In this document: piece after piece, positions 59,101-64,000 of the stretch
Layout: every line of letters begins with the position of its first letter
Position numbering within the stretch: the first letter of the stretch is position 1
NCBI GenBank assembly: GCA_029718625.1
Contig: CM056380.1
Span: forward strand, 11,745,909-11,809,908
Origin: Synaphobranchus kaupii
Taxonomy: Eukaryota > Chordata > Actinopteri > Anguilliformes > Synaphobranchidae
DNA length: 64,000 nucleotides
Reading direction: 5' to 3'
Notes under the pieces: model-generated
Databases searched by the model: none
Seen by the model: the letters and a program-made list of their open reading frames with translations, nothing else
What the model was told of the DNA's origin: nothing
Translations under genes and position numbers: made by a program

Positions 59101-62100
59101 GTCCAACCACAACAGCTGCCCCCACAACTACTTCAGCTTCAACCACAACGGCTGTCCCCACAACTACAACAGCTTCAACCACATCAGCTGCCACCACACC
59201 TCCATTAGCTCAAACCACAACAGTTGCCCCAACAACTACATCAGCTCCAACCACAACAGCTGCACCCAGAACTACATCAGCTCCAACCACAACAGCTGCC
59301 CCCACAACTACATCAGCTCCAACCACAACAGCTGCCCCCACAACTACGTTCGGTCCAACCACAACAGCTGCCTCCACAACTACTTCAGCTCCAACCACAA
59401 CTGCCGTCCCCACAACTACATCAGCTCCAACCATAACAGCTGCCCCCACAACTACATCAGCTCCAACCACAACAGCTACATCAGCTCCAACCACAACAGC
59501 TGCCCCCACAACTACATCAGCTCCAACCACAACAGCTGCCCCCACATCTACATCAGCTCCAACCCCAACAGCTGCCCTAACAACTATGTCTGCTCCAACC
59601 ACAACGGCTGTCCCCACAACTACAACATCTTCAACCACAGCAGCTGTCGCCACAACTACATCAGCTCCATCAACAACAGCTGCTCCAACAACTACCTCTG
59701 CTCCAACCACAACGGCTGTGCCCACAACTACTTTGGCTCCAACCACAGCAGGTGCCACCACAACTACATCAGCTCCAACCACAACAGCTGCCCCCACAAC
59801 TACGTCAGCTCCTACCACAGCAGGTGCCAAAACAACTACATCAGCTCCAACCACAACAGCTGCCCCTACAACTACATCAGCTCCAACCACATCAGCGGCC
59901 CTAACAACTACCTCTGCTCCAACCACAACAGCTGCCCCCACAACTACATCAGCTCCAACCACATCAGCGGCCCTTACAACTACCTCTGCTTCAACCACAA
60001 CGGCTGTCCCCACAACTACAACAGCTTCAACCACAGCAGCTGCCACCACACCTCCATTAGCTCAAACCACAACAGCTGCCCCCACAACTAAATCAGCTCC
60101 AACCACAACAGCTGCCCCCACAATTACATCAACTCCTACCCCAACAGCTGCCCTAAGAACTACATATGCTCCAACCACAACAGCTGTCCCCACAACTACA
60201 ACAGCTCCAACCACAACAGCTGCCCCCACAACTACTTCAGCTCCAATCCCAACAGCTGTTCCCACAACAACTACAGCTCCAACAACAACAGCTGTGCCCA
60301 CAACTACATCAGCTCCAAGCACAGCAACAACGCTCACCACCAGTTTAGCTCCAACCACAACAGCTGCACCCACAACTCCATCAGCTCCAACCACAACAGC
60401 TGCACCCACAACTCCATCAACTCCAAACACAACAGCTGCCCCCACAACTACTTTAGCTCCAATCACAACAGCTGTTCCCACAACTACAAGAACTCCAACC
60501 TCAACAGCTACCCCCACAACTACTTTATCTCCACCTACAACAGCTGCCCCCACAACTACATCAGCTCCAACCACAACAGCTGCACCCACAACTACATCAG
60601 CTCCAAGCACAACACCAACGCCCACGACCAGTTTAGCTCCAACCACAACTGATGTACCCACAACTCCATCAGCTCCAACCACAACAACTGCACCCACATC
60701 TACATCAACTCCAACAACATCTACAGCACCCATTCCTACTGCAGCCCAAACTAAAACTGCCGCCCAGACTACAACTTCAGCTCCTACAACATCTATACCT
60801 TCGACAACAACCAACAGTCACTCCCCAACTGCCACTGCTGCCCCCACTATAAGTTCTGCCCCGACTACAACTACCATGCCACCAACATCAGCCAAAAACA
60901 TTATTATCCTCCTGGCGTTCACCTCGCAGGACCTCTTCACTCCTGACCTCGCAGATCCTTTGTCCCAGGCTTTTATTAATAGAGCGCAACTGATCAGGGA
61001 CCTGGTGAGTCTGAATACTTCAGTTACTTCTTTCTTGTATTAAGAACAAATCCACACATTTTACAATATCCAGTCGTTTGTTACCTTTGTAATGAATAAA
61101 CAAAGATTAATTAAAATAGTTTGTGATAGTATTTTTATAAAGTATTTCCTTAAATAATCATTCTTCTGTTTTCAGCTTGAACCCATCTACAGACTCTCAT
61201 ATCCATCCTTTGTCAGCCTGATCGTCAAAAGATTCAGGTGAGTTCAGATATACATGAGTCTGTACTATAGTATGTCTGTAAGTGTGTGTCTGCCTTTTTC
61301 TTGAGGTTGTGAACACATTTGCTCATGACCATGTGTGATCTATATATCTATGTTCTGTTCTAGGCAAGGCTCAGTTATCACAGAAACAGAGATGACCTTC
61401 CGTACTTCAAGTTCATCACCCAATGATGATCAGGTGGAAAGCAGCCTGTTAAATGTATTGGAAAACACAACTGTCTCAGAGCTCAATATTGATCCCAGCT
61501 CTATTACAGCCAAATCAATATCAGCCACTATTACGACGGCTGCACCCACTACTACTGCAGCCCAAACTACAACTGCAGCCCTGACTATGACTGTAGGTCT
61601 CTCAACTACTGGACACCTGACAACAACTGAGGCTCCCAGCACAACAGTAGGTCCAACTACCAGTGCAGCCACAACAAAAACTGCAGCCCCCACTACAACT
61701 GCAGCACCCACTACAACAGCAAACATGGCTACAACTGAAACTCCCTCAACAACTGGAGCCCCAACTACAACTGCAGCCCCCAGTACAACTGCATCCCCGA
61801 CAACAACTGCAGGCCCCACTACAACTACAGCTTCCTCTACAACTGGAGCCCCAACTATAACTGCAGCCCCCAGTACAACTTCAGCCCCGACAACAACTGC
61901 AGGCCCCACAACTACTGTAGCTCCAACCACAACAGCTGCCCCCACGACTACATCAGCTCCAACCACAACAGCTGCCCCCACAACTACATCAGCTCCAACC
62001 CCAACAGCCACCCTAACAACTACCTCTGCTCCAACCACAACTGCCGTCCCCACAACTACATCAGCTCCAACCATAACAGCTGCCCCCACAACTACATCAG

Positions 62101-64000
62101 CTCCAACCACAACAGCTACATCAGCTCCAACCACAACAGCTGCCCCCACAACTACATCAGCTCCAACCACAACAGCTGCCCCCACATCTACATCAGCTCC
62201 AACCCCAACAGCTGCCCTAACAACTATGTCTGCTCCAACCACAACGGCTGTCCCCACAACTACAACATCTTCAACCACAGCAGCTGTCGCCACAAGTACA
62301 TCAGCTCCATCAACAACAGCTGCTCCAACAACTACCTCTGCTCCAACCACAACGGCTGTGCCCACAACTACTTTGGCTCCAACCACAGCAGGTGCCACCA
62401 CAACTACATCAGCTCCAACCACAACAGCTGCCCCCACAACTACTTCAGATCCAACCACAACAGCTGCCCCGACAACTACATCAGCTCCAATTCCATCAGC
62501 TGCCCCCACAACTACATCAGCTCCAACCACAACTACATCAGCTCCAACCACAACAGCTGCCCCCACAACTACATCAGCTCCAACCCCAACCGCCGCCCTA
62601 ACAGCTACCTCTGCTCCAACCACAACATCTGCCCCCACAACTACTTCAGCTCCTACCACAGCAGGTGCCAAAACAACTACATCAGCTCCAACCACAACAG
62701 CTGCCCCTACAACTACATCAGCTCCAACCACATCAGCGGCCCTAACAACTACCTCTGCTCCAACCACAACAGCTGCCCCCACAACTACATCAGCTCCAAC
62801 CACATCAGCGGCCCTTACAACTACCTCTGCTTCAACCACAACGGCTGTCCCCACAACTACAACAGCTTCAACCACAGCAGCTGCCACCACACCTCCATTA
62901 GCTCAAACCACAACAGCTGCCCCCACAACTAAATCAGCTCCAACCACAACAGCTGCCCCCACAATTACATCAGCTCCTACCCCAACAGCTGCCCTAAGAA
63001 CTACATATGCTCCAACCACAACGGCTGTCCCCACAACTACAACAGCTCCAACCACAACAGCTGCCCCCACAACTACTTCAGCTCCAATCCCAACAGCTGT
63101 TCCCACAACAACTACAGCTCCAACAACAACAGCTGTGTCCACAACTACATCAGCTCCAAGCACAGCAACAACGCTCACCACCAGTTTAGCTCCAACCACA
63201 ACAGCTGCACCCACAACTCCATCAGCTCCAACCACTACAGCTGCACCCACAACTCCATCAACTCCAAACACAACAGCTGCCCCCACAACTACTTTAGCTC
63301 CAATCACAACAGCTGTTCCCACAACTACAAGAACTCCAACCTCAACAGCTACCCCCACAACTACTTTATCTCCACCTACAACAGCTGCCCCCACAACTAC
63401 ATCAGCTCCAACCACAACAGCTGCACCCACAACTCCATCAGCTCCAACCACAACAACTGCACCCACATCTACATCAACTCCAACAACATCTACAGCACCC
63501 ATTCCTACTGCAGCCCAAACTAAAACTGCCGCCCAGACTACAACTTCAGCTCCTACAACATCTATACCTTCGACAACAACCAACAATCCCTCCCCAACTG
63601 CCACTGCTGCCCCCACTATAAGTTCTGCCCCGACTACAACTACCATGCCACCAACATCAGCCAAAAACATTATTATCCTCCTGGCGTTCACCTCGCAGGA
63701 CCTCTTCACTCCTGACCTCGCAGATCCTTTGTCCCAGGCTTTTATTAATAGAGCGCAACTGATCAGGGACCTGGTGAGTCTGAATACTTCAGTTACTTCT
63801 TTCTTGTATTAAGAACAAATCCACACATTTTACAATATCCAGTCGTTTGTTACCTTTGTAATGAATAAACAAAGATTAATTAAAATAGTTTGTGATAGTA
63901 TTTTTATAAAGTATTTCCTTAAATAATCATTCTTCTGTTTTCAGCTTGAACCCATCTACAGACTCTCATATCCATCCTTTGTCAGCCTGATCGTCAAAAG
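1..64000 (+). CDS. Giant SEA-domain mucin, internal part (multi-exon gene, both ends outside window)
   Basis: One spliced gene spans the whole window. The exons join in a consistent phase: each giant exon ends after a complete codon, the 62-bp micro-exon begins in phase 0 and ends after two bases of an Arg codon, and the next giant exon supplies the third base. Joined, they give alternating mucin (Pro/Thr/Ser/Ala) domains and about 113-aa SEA domains, roughly 20,480 residues in all. The repeat TTTAAPTTTSAP is 58% Ser/Thr, so dense O-glycosylation is expected. No cysteine, signal peptide, transmembrane segment, EGF or von Willebrand domain is visible. The layout recalls MUC16, where SEA domains are also tandemly repeated, but the spacers here are far longer. 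Orthology to any named mucin cannot be shown, so no symbol is given. The gene family call is firm; the single-gene call rests on phase and splice sites. Confidence 0.85.
2123..2293 (+). other. Intron type 1 (171 bp), first of nine near-identical copies
   Basis: AT-rich, donor GTGAGT, acceptor TTCTGTTTTCAG. TAA-containing sequence near CCTTAAATAATC could serve as branch point. Read-through gives 12 extra codons and a TAA stop. Other copies: 6756-6926, 17640-17810, 25935-26105, 32703-32873, 43011-43181, 53895-54065, 61005-61175, 63774-63944. All have the same length. Confidence 0.85.
2213..2218 (+). promoter_or_regulatory. Intronic AATAAA hexamer, repeated in every type 1 intron
   Basis: AATAAA lies 91 bases into the intron, 51 bases after the read-through stop. 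A GT/T-rich stretch (TAGTTTGTGATAGTATTTTT) follows about 20 bases later, the usual order of poly(A) signal and downstream element. Other copies start at 6846, 17730, 26025, 32793, 43101, 53985, 61095 and 63864. Use as a premature poly(A) site is possible but unproven; AATAAA also occurs by chance in AT-rich DNA. Confidence 0.3.
2294..2355 (+). CDS. SEA micro-exon 1
   Basis: A 62-bp exon between introns 2123-2293 and 2356-2481. The acceptor is TTCTGTTTTCAG and the donor is CAG followed by GTGAGT. It encodes LEPIYRLAYPSFVSLIVKRF plus two bases of an Arg codon. The IY...F..L....FR pattern leading to GSV is the usual core of SEA domains. This copy has the group I codons CTT GCA (Leu-Ala) at 2312-2317. 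Confidence 0.85.
2356..2481 (+). other. Intron type 2 (126 bp), first of eight near-identical copies
   Basis: Donor GTGAGT, acceptor TTCTGTTCTAG, with a GTGTGTGTCTG stretch inside. The ATG at 2453 inside this intron lies in frame with the next exon but is intronic. Other copies: 6989-7114, 17873-17998, 26168-26293, 32936-33061, 43244-43369, 54128-54253, 61238-61363. One diagnostic base (A in copies 1-2, T in the rest) lies at 2437 in this copy. Confidence 0.85.
2482..6755 (+). CDS. Giant mucin exon G1, interrupted by a 1-bp frameshift
   Basis: The exon starts after TTCTAG with G completing an Arg codon, then encodes the C-terminal half of SEA 1 to 2644. A unit-head linker follows to about 3040, with an older repeat style rich in ACTGCAGCCCCC. 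The standard 36-bp repeat comes next. At 3273-3278 there are six C where every comparable repeat has five. The original frame then reads HNYISSNHNSCP until TAA at 5264-5266. The correct mucin frame, shifted by one base, stays open from there to the exon end. Exon length is 4,274 (2 mod 3), whereas all seven other complete giant exons are 1 mod 3, as the splice phases require. Two 684-bp blocks with the PPLAQ marker sit near 5220 and 5904. The tail carries group I bases like G0. This is either a sequencing or assembly error or a truncating allele. Confidence 0.8.
2645..3039 (+). repeat. Unit-head linker with a distinct, older repeat style
   Basis: Between the SEA C-terminal half and the 36-bp array lies about 395 bp encoding TTAAPTTTAAQ..., with landmarks GLSTTGHLTTTEAP, NMATTETPSTTGAP and TASSTTGAPTITAAP. 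Its repeats use ACT ACA ACT GCA GCC CCC codons, unlike the main array. It recurs almost unchanged after the start of every giant exon G1-G8, so it is part of the conserved cassette. Confidence 0.8.
3040..6200 (+). repeat. 36-bp mucin minisatellite (example block in G1; fills every giant exon)
   Basis: Basic unit of 36 bp encoding APTTTSAPTTTA, made of two diverged 18-bp halves. Common variants change one residue: TTFAP, TTFGP, TTSAA, TTSDP, TTSTP, TPTAAL, TTSAAL, TTAGA. The coding strand is rich in A and C and almost free of G runs; each unit has a C5 tract and usually one CAGCTG palindrome. The same array occupies the middle of all giant exons (about 7670-17100, 18550-25400, 26850-32200, 33600-42500, 43920-53400, 54800-60500 and 61920-63400). 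Confidence 0.92.
6642..7277 (+). other. SEA domain 2
   Basis: Pieces 6642-6755, 6927-6988 and 7115-7277. Predicted self-cleavage between bases 7121 and 7122. The protein sequence equals SEA 1. It lies downstream of the frameshift in exon G1, so it would not be made from an allele that truly carries the extra base. Confidence 0.83.
6927..6988 (+). CDS. SEA micro-exon 2
   Basis: A 62-bp exon between introns 6756-6926 and 6989-7114. Same phases and splice sites as micro-exon 1. It also carries the group I Leu-Ala codons, and the downstream intron has the group I base A (CACATATGCTC). Confidence 0.85.
7115..17639 (+). CDS. Giant mucin exon G2 (10.5 kb, internal 3.56-kb duplication)
   Basis: Open throughout 3,508 codons. 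It begins with the C-terminal half of SEA 2 (to 7277), then the unit-head linker, then the 36-bp mucin repeat. Between about 7960 and 15050 a 3,564-bp block (99 repeats of 36 bp) is present twice. The second copy lacks 36 bp (one 12-residue repeat) near 13330. A further 648-bp block repeats near 14490 and 15138. The exon tail has group II bases (SAPTTTTMPP, TTTTAPTSTSTP) and ends with the N-terminal third of SEA 3. The spacer between SEA 2 and SEA 3 is about 3,400 residues. It has none of the ANAHKTTSSPR segments found in G3-G7. At over 10 kb it is exceptionally long for an internal exon. Confidence 0.85.
7960..15051 (+). repeat. 3,564-bp tandem duplication inside exon G2
   Basis: First copy about 7960-11523, second about 11524-15051. 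The offset is 3,564 bp at the TTSGP marker (7983 against 11547), at GTCCCCACAATTAC (8337 against 11901) and at 9379 against 12943. It drops to 3,528 bp after a 36-bp deletion in the second copy. Point differences are few. Confidence 0.85.
17526..18161 (+). other. SEA domain 3
   Basis: Pieces 17526-17639, 17811-17872 and 17999-18161. Predicted self-cleavage between 18005 and 18006. Differs from SEA 1 and 2 only by Ala to Ser in the micro-exon part. Confidence 0.85.
17811..17872 (+). CDS. SEA micro-exon 3
   Basis: A 62-bp exon between introns 17640-17810 and 17873-17998. It is the first copy with group II codons CTC TCA (Leu-Ser). The downstream intron has T at the diagnostic site (CACATTTGCTC). 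Confidence 0.85.
17999..25934 (+). CDS. Giant mucin exon G3 (7.9 kb)
   Basis: Open for 2,645 codons. It starts with the C-terminal half of SEA 3 (to 18161) and ends with the N-terminal third of SEA 4 (from 25821). The body is the 12-residue mucin repeat, with Phe-bearing variants (TTFAP early, TTFGP late). A 648-bp block starting about 21183 is repeated from about 21831; both copies carry the markers TTMAVPTTSLAP and AANTPPLAPSTTAAP. Near 23210 lies a rare basic, repeat-breaking segment reading AYAHKTTSSPR; the equivalent in G4-G7 has Asn in place of Tyr. The tail has group II bases plus a Pro-to-Ala change (TATAAATISS) shared only with G4, so these two tails are close relatives. A short irregular repeat (TTTATSAP) near 24295 breaks the 36-bp register. 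Confidence 0.85.
21183..22478 (+). repeat. 648-bp tandem duplication in exon G3
   Basis: Two copies at 648-bp spacing (ATGGCTGTGC at 21411 and 22059), i.e. 18 basic repeats. A related 648-bp pair occurs in G2 (14671 and 15319). Confidence 0.8.
25821..26456 (+). other. SEA domain 4
   Basis: Pieces 25821-25934, 26106-26167 and 26294-26456. Predicted self-cleavage between 26300 and 26301. Same protein sequence as SEA 3. Confidence 0.85.
26106..26167 (+). CDS. SEA micro-exon 4
   Basis: A 62-bp exon between introns 25935-26105 and 26168-26293. Group II (Leu-Ser). The exon and both introns look identical to copy 3. Confidence 0.85.
26294..32702 (+). CDS. Giant mucin exon G4 (6.4 kb)
   Basis: Open for 2,136 codons, from the C-terminal half of SEA 4 (to 26456) to the N-terminal third of SEA 5 (from 32589). 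The head linker has a private Ala-to-Gly change (TTGNMATTE). A 360-bp block is repeated early (27061 against 27421 at the TTSSP marker). A 468-bp block marked TTFGP...PLAQTTTVAP is repeated near 30073 and 30541. In the tail, a 288-bp block containing ITTAVPTTTRTP is duplicated (31861 against 32149), so the normally single unit-tail motif occurs twice. One ANAHKTTSSPR segment lies near 28720. The exon shares TATAAATISS in the tail with G3, but much of its first half matches G5 and G6. It therefore looks like a mosaic made by unequal exchange. Confidence 0.85.
26880..27620 (+). repeat. 360-bp tandem duplication early in exon G4
   Basis: CTTCATCTCC at 27061 and 27421. The same 360-bp pair is present in G5 (about 33830 and 34190) and G6 (about 44139 and 44499) but not in G3, which groups G4-G6 in this region. 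Confidence 0.8.
30064..31010 (+). repeat. 468-bp tandem duplication in exon G4
   Basis: The block with TTFGPTTTAAP, TTSAATTPPLAQTTTVAP and APRTTSAP occurs near 30073 and 30541, 468 bp (13 basic repeats) apart. The same pair occurs in both fused exons' first halves. Confidence 0.75.
31740..32310 (+). repeat. 288-bp tandem duplication of the unit tail in exon G4
   Basis: CTTTAGCTCCAATCACAAC at 31861 and 32149, eight basic repeats apart. It doubles the ITTAVPTTTRTPTSTATP region, which is single in other units. Confidence 0.85.
32589..33224 (+). other. SEA domain 5
   Basis: Pieces 32589-32702, 32874-32935 and 33062-33224. Predicted self-cleavage between 33068 and 33069. Same protein sequence as SEA 3. 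Confidence 0.85.
32874..32935 (+). CDS. SEA micro-exon 5
   Basis: A 62-bp exon between introns 32703-32873 and 32936-33061. Group II (Leu-Ser), phases as in the other copies. Confidence 0.85.
33062..43010 (+). CDS. Giant mucin exon G5 (9.9 kb, apparent fusion of two units)
   Basis: Open for 3,316 codons, from the C-terminal half of SEA 5 (to 33224) to the N-terminal third of SEA 6 (from 42897). Its first part follows G4 closely, including the 360-bp early duplication. It lacks 180 bp (five repeats) near 36045 relative to its own second half. At about 38490 the unit-tail motif STATTLTTSLAP, normally followed within about 190 residues by a SEA domain, runs straight into PPTAGATTTT, a motif of the early part of a unit. 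From there the exon repeats material already seen 4,116 bp earlier (34771 against 38887, 35494 against 39610). ANAHKTTSSPR occurs twice. The simplest reading is two former units joined, with loss of the SEA cassette between them. Confidence 0.85.
34380..42600 (+). repeat. 4.1-kb duplication across the fusion junction of exon G5
   Basis: Offsets of 4,116 bp (34771 to 38887, 35494 to 39610, 35890 to 40006) rising to 4,296 bp past a 180-bp deletion in the first copy (36214 to 40510). The repeat boundary lies at the tail-to-head junction near 38490. Confidence 0.83.
42897..43532 (+). other. SEA domain 6
   Basis: Pieces 42897-43010, 43182-43243 and 43370-43532. Predicted self-cleavage between 43376 and 43377. 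Same protein sequence as SEA 3. Confidence 0.85.
43182..43243 (+). CDS. SEA micro-exon 6
   Basis: A 62-bp exon between introns 43011-43181 and 43244-43369. Group II (Leu-Ser), phases as in the other copies. Confidence 0.85.
43370..53894 (+). CDS. Giant mucin exon G6 (10.5 kb, apparent fusion, 4.3-kb near-identical halves)
   Basis: Open for 3,508 codons, from the C-terminal half of SEA 6 (to 43532) to the N-terminal third of SEA 7 (from 53781). It has the same STATTLTTSLAP-to-PPTAGATTTT junction as G5, here at about 48945. On either side are two halves spaced 4,296 bp apart that match closely (45766 against 50062, 46666 against 50962, 47710 against 52006). The first half lacks one 36-bp repeat near 45430. 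Compared with G5, the 576-bp length difference is fully explained by three indels (180, 36 and 432 bp), so G5 and G6 derive from one ancestor that already had the junction. Private changes include TTMFGP near 47580, AVATTTT near 44698 and PLAPTTTTAP in the tail. Confidence 0.85.
44690..53240 (+). repeat. 4.3-kb near-perfect duplication across the fusion junction of exon G6
   Basis: Constant 4,296-bp offset over most of its length (45766 to 50062, 46162 to 50458, 47422 to 51718, 48760 to 53056), with 4,260 bp at the start because of one missing 36-bp repeat. The boundary is at about 48945. Confidence 0.85.
53781..54416 (+). other. SEA domain 7
   Basis: Pieces 53781-53894, 54066-54127 and 54254-54416. 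Predicted self-cleavage between 54260 and 54261. Same protein sequence as SEA 3. Confidence 0.85.
54066..54127 (+). CDS. SEA micro-exon 7
   Basis: A 62-bp exon between introns 53895-54065 and 54128-54253. Group II (Leu-Ser), phases as in the other copies. Confidence 0.85.
54254..61004 (+). CDS. Giant mucin exon G7 (6.8 kb)
   Basis: Open for 2,250 codons, from the C-terminal half of SEA 7 (to 54416) to the N-terminal third of SEA 8 (from 60891). It is a mosaic. The early part resembles G3 (TAALTTTSAP, followed by runs of TTSAATTTAAPTTTFAP), the 55450-56050 region resembles G4-G6 (first ANAHKTTSSPR at about 55650), and the middle resembles G3 and G2 (TTMAVPTTSLAP, APMTTSAP). A second ANAHKTTSSPR segment follows at about 58390, preceded by a doubled TTTPALTTT motif seen only here. 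The tail is group II with a private Pro-to-His change (TTNSHSPTATA, near 60819). The spacer between SEA 7 and SEA 8 is about 2,160 residues. Confidence 0.85.
60891..61526 (+). other. SEA domain 8
   Basis: Pieces 60891-61004, 61176-61237 and 61364-61526. Predicted self-cleavage between 61370 and 61371. Same protein sequence as SEA 3. Confidence 0.85.
61176..61237 (+). CDS. SEA micro-exon 8
   Basis: A 62-bp exon between introns 61005-61175 and 61238-61363. Group II (Leu-Ser), phases as in the other copies. Confidence 0.85.
61364..63773 (+). CDS. Giant mucin exon G8 (shortest complete unit, 2.4 kb)
   Basis: Open for 803 codons, from the C-terminal half of SEA 8 (to 61526) to the N-terminal third of SEA 9 (from 63660). 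After the head linker it jumps at about 62037 from early-unit repeats directly into late-unit material (TTAVPTTTSAPTITAAP), so most of the central mucin array is missing; the spacer is about 710 residues. It has a private tandem TTSAPTTTTSAPTTTAAP near 62530. Its tail lacks 72 bp (24 residues, including SLAPTTTDVPTTP) that all other units have, near 63430. Tail bases are otherwise group II with TTNNPSPTA. The short form shows how far array length can vary while the SEA cassette is kept intact. Confidence 0.85.
63660..64000 (+). other. SEA domain 9 (partial, N-terminal part only)
   Basis: Pieces 63660-63773 and 63945-64000. The half with the cleavage site lies beyond the window. Confidence 0.8.
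63945..64000 (+). CDS. SEA micro-exon 9 (cut by window end)
   Basis: The first 56 of an expected 62 bases, after intron 63774-63944. Group II (Leu-Ser). Its donor and the following cassette lie outside, so the repeat array continues beyond the window. Confidence 0.8.

Larger units (their letters stand above)
1..64000 (+). repeat. Tandem array of whole mucin/SEA units (about 2.8 to 10.9 kb each)
   Basis: Unit = giant exon + 171-bp intron + 62-bp micro-exon + 126-bp intron. Eight complete giant exons and one partial one are present. The 359-bp intron/micro-exon segment, the last about 115 bases of each giant exon and the first about 550 bases are almost invariant. The middle varies in length by multiples of the 36-bp repeat. 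The array runs off both ends of the window. Confidence 0.9.

Noticed and set aside
2453..61043. Each unit as a separate tandem gene
   Set aside because: No promoter, signal peptide or terminal exon is seen between units. Each SEA domain is complete only when neighbouring units are spliced together.
3040..63400. CAGCTG E-boxes in most repeats as a regulatory cluster
   Set aside because: The motif is simply the Thr-Ala codons ACA GCT G; its number follows from the repeat and gives no independent sign of regulation.
3040..63400. G-quadruplex array on the reverse strand
   Set aside because: There is one G5 run per 36 bp with about 31 bases between runs, too far apart for canonical four-run quadruplexes; only weak two-tetrad forms are conceivable.

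Overview
The window is the inside of one giant eukaryotic mucin gene on the + strand. It contains neither a start codon nor the real 3' end. About 61.4 kb of the 64 kb is coding. It resolves into nine very large exons (2.4 to 10.5 kb; the first is cut by the window start), each followed by a 171-bp intron, a 62-bp micro-exon and a 126-bp intron. All introns are GT-AG with strong GTGAGT donors. Very large mucin exons, short AT-rich introns and split SEA domains point to an animal. A teleost fish is my best guess, but this is inference because there is no unique flanking gene to anchor it.

Each cassette works the same way. The end of a giant exon encodes the N-terminal third of a SEA domain (about 38 aa). 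The micro-exon encodes the core helix region (21 aa, its last Arg codon split by the intron). The start of the next giant exon encodes the C-terminal half (54 aa), beginning with Gln-Gly-Ser-Val-Ile, the classic SEA autoproteolysis site. Between successive SEA domains lies a Pro/Thr/Ser/Ala mucin domain of about 700 to 3,400 residues. It is built from a 12-residue, 36-bp repeat (consensus APTTTSAPTTTA) and should be densely O-glycosylated. The protein segment is about 20,480 residues with eight complete SEA domains and a truncated ninth. I see no cysteine in it, which argues against a gel-forming, disulfide-linked mucin and for a membrane-type or shed mucin of MUC16-like layout.

Layout: exon G0 1-2122 (partial), G1 2482-6755 (carries a 1-bp frameshift), G2 7115-17639, G3 17999-25934, G4 26294-32702, G5 33062-43010, G6 43370-53894, G7 54254-61004, G8 61364-63773, then a partial micro-exon to 64000. 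Nested higher-order repeats are superposed on the 36-bp repeat: 288, 360, 468, 576/684 and 648 bp, and 3.56, 4.1 and 4.3 kb. Linked diagnostic bases split the cassettes into two groups: the tails of G0-G1 with micro-exons 1-2, and the rest. G5 and G6 share a junction suggesting that each is a fusion of two older exons after loss of the SEA cassette between them.

The main points for a second look are the SEA-punctuated giant mucin itself, its conserved cleavage sites, the exon-fusion junction, the single frameshift, the repeated intronic stop plus AATAAA, and an A/C-rich splice-enhancer-like motif in most repeats of exons far larger than normal internal exons. No transposon, tRNA, rRNA, CRISPR array or second gene was seen.
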